Source: an uncultured Pelagimonas sp. (GTDB taxonomy: Bacteria > Pseudomonadota > Alphaproteobacteria > Rhodobacterales > Rhodobacteraceae). Taken from it: a stretch of 64,000 nucleotides of DNA. The translations under genes and the position numbers were made by a program. Location of the stretch: assembly GCF_947498515.1 (NCBI RefSeq), contig NZ_CANMKO010000006.1:124001-188000 (forward strand), in the 5' to 3' direction. This document shows positions 63,151 through 64,000 of the stretch, piece after piece (within the stretch, counting starts at the first letter, position 1; the number at the start of each line of letters is the position of its first letter). The notes under the pieces were generated by a model. It was given only the letters and a program-made list of their open reading frames with translations. It had not been told where the DNA came from and did no database searches.

Positions 63151-64000
63151 TCATTCAAACATTGATGGCAGCCAGAGCGACACAGCAGGCACATAAGTGA
63201 TCAAGATCAACGCCGCGAGGATGGCCAGATAGAACGGCCAGATCGATTTGAGCGTTTCTTCGATCTTGATCTTACCAACGGCGCAACCCACGAACAGGCA
63301 GGTTCCAACCGGCGGCGTACATAGACCAAGCCCAAGATTGACAAGCATCATAATGCCGAACTGGATCGGATCCATGCCCAAATCTTTGGCGATCGGTAGG
63401 AAGATTGGCGTACAAATCAGGATCAGCGCCGCCATGTCCATGATCATGCCAAGAACCAGCAACATCATGTTGATCATCAGAAGCACAACGATCTTTTCTT
63501 CCGAGATGCCGAGCATAAAGCTGCTTAGTTTTGTTGGGACTTGGTACAGCGCCAGAAGGTAGGCAAAGGAGCTGGCGAAACCAATGAGAACCATCACCAT
63601 CGCCGTGGTTTTCACAGCCGACATGACCGAAATCTTGAAGCTTTCCCAATCGAGGCTTCGATAGACAAAGGCGGTCAAAAGCAGGGCGTAGATCGCGCCG
63701 AAGGCACCGGATTCAGTCACCGTAAAGACACCAGACAGAACACCGCCTACAATGATCACAGCGGTGATCAAGCCGGGGATCGCGGCGACCGAGGCGACCC
63801 AAACGGCTTTCCAACCGGGGAACGGCTCAGACGGGTAATTGTGTTTGATCGCAATGAAATAGGCGGCAACCGCAAGACAGATACACATCAACATACCCGG
63901 GATCACACCAGCCAAGAACAGCTTGGAGATCGAGATGCCGCCACCGGCCGCAACGGCAAAGATGATCATGTTGTGGCTGGGCGGAATGACGATCCCAGCG
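63151..64000 (-). CDS. TRAP transporter large permease DctM, C-terminal part (cut by window edge)
   Basis: The last 283 residues or so of a TRAP large membrane subunit; the gene continues past base 64000. About seven hydrophobic helices are visible. The conserved segment IPPSHNMIIF at the cut edge, LGMIMDMAALILICTPIFLPIA and LVNLGLGLCTPPVGTCLFVGC are TRAP-M hallmarks. TRAP systems import organic acids, including uronates, with a periplasmic binding protein that would be encoded upstream, outside the window. It shares an operon with the rraA-like and gntR genes. Confidence 0.92.
   Translation of the reverse strand, partial: AGIVIPPSHNMIIFAVAAGGGISISKLFLAGVIPGMLMCICLAVAAYFIAIKHNYPSEPFPGWKAVWVASVAAIPGLITAVIIVGGVLSGVFTVTESGAFGAIYALLLTAFVYRSLDWESFKISVMSAVKTTAMVMVLIGFASSFAYLLALYQVPTKLSSFMLGISEEKIVVLLMINMMLLVLGMIMDMAALILICTPIFLPIAKDLGMDPIQFGIMMLVNLGLGLCTPPVGTCLFVGCAVGKIKIEETLKSIWPFYLAILAALILITYVPAVSLWLPSMFE

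Overview
The window reads as a chromosomal segment of a marine Roseobacter-group alphaproteobacterium (Rhodobacterales). The basis is the moderately high GC coding style, dense operons with ATGA/TGATG stop-start overlaps, and lineage-typical proteins: DUF2794, DUF1467, DUF6455, Hint and choice-of-anchor L proteins, an NDUFA9-like protein and a stand-alone EI24 protein. I see no rRNA, insertion sequence, prophage or CRISPR array. One tRNA gene, tRNA-Leu(CAG), is present.

Layout. 1-5.0 kb is the edge of a phenylacetate catabolic locus: paaK (cut by the window edge), paaJ and paaI face away from paaZ and the repressor gene paaX. 5.0-12.5 kb holds housekeeping and unknown genes: DUF2794, an agmatinase-family ureohydrolase behind two strong palindromes, an M17 aminopeptidase/NlpC-P60 pair, a beta-carbonic anhydrase, a divergent pair of small paralogues of unknown function, a 549-base gene-free stretch and asd. 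12.9-25.6 kb has a FlaA1/CapD-type sugar dehydratase, a LOG-family gene, dapD and dapE (lysine/cell wall) separated by two translationally coupled Hint-domain genes, a GNAT gene, rnr and a WYL regulator. 25.6-31.7 kb carries rppH, the gpmI-envC-ctpA operon and a fructokinase-like gene. 31.9-40.5 kb has a hybrid histidine kinase, tRNA-Leu, an NDUFA9-like gene, three tandem DUF6455 paralogues, an M48 lipoprotein, small conserved genes, methylmalonyl-CoA epimerase and an orphan response regulator. 40.6-52.3 kb has the DUF1501/DUF1800 pair, aspS, pabB with a PabC-like lyase, carB and a DUF475/TerC membrane protein.

The most coherent accessory system is at 52.3-64.0 kb: an alginate-oligosaccharide utilisation locus. 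One minus-strand operon runs gntR - algS - algM1 - algM2 - algQ - PL15 exo-alginate lyase - SDR (probable DEHU reductase) and ends in a clear terminator. Divergent from it is kdgF, whose family linearises unsaturated uronates. Facing kdgF is a second operon, TRAP large permease - RraA-like - gntR. The inferred flow is: oligoalginate bound by the AlgQ-like protein, imported by AlgM1M2S, cut to unsaturated monomers in the cytoplasm by the PL15 enzyme, linearised by KdgF and reduced by the SDR to 2-keto-3-deoxygluconate. The gntR/kdgF intergenic region carries two copies of TACAAAT-N3-TACAAAT, one near each divergent gene, which look like a shared operator.

Functions are assigned from recognised motifs and remembered family sequences. 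No database search was run.
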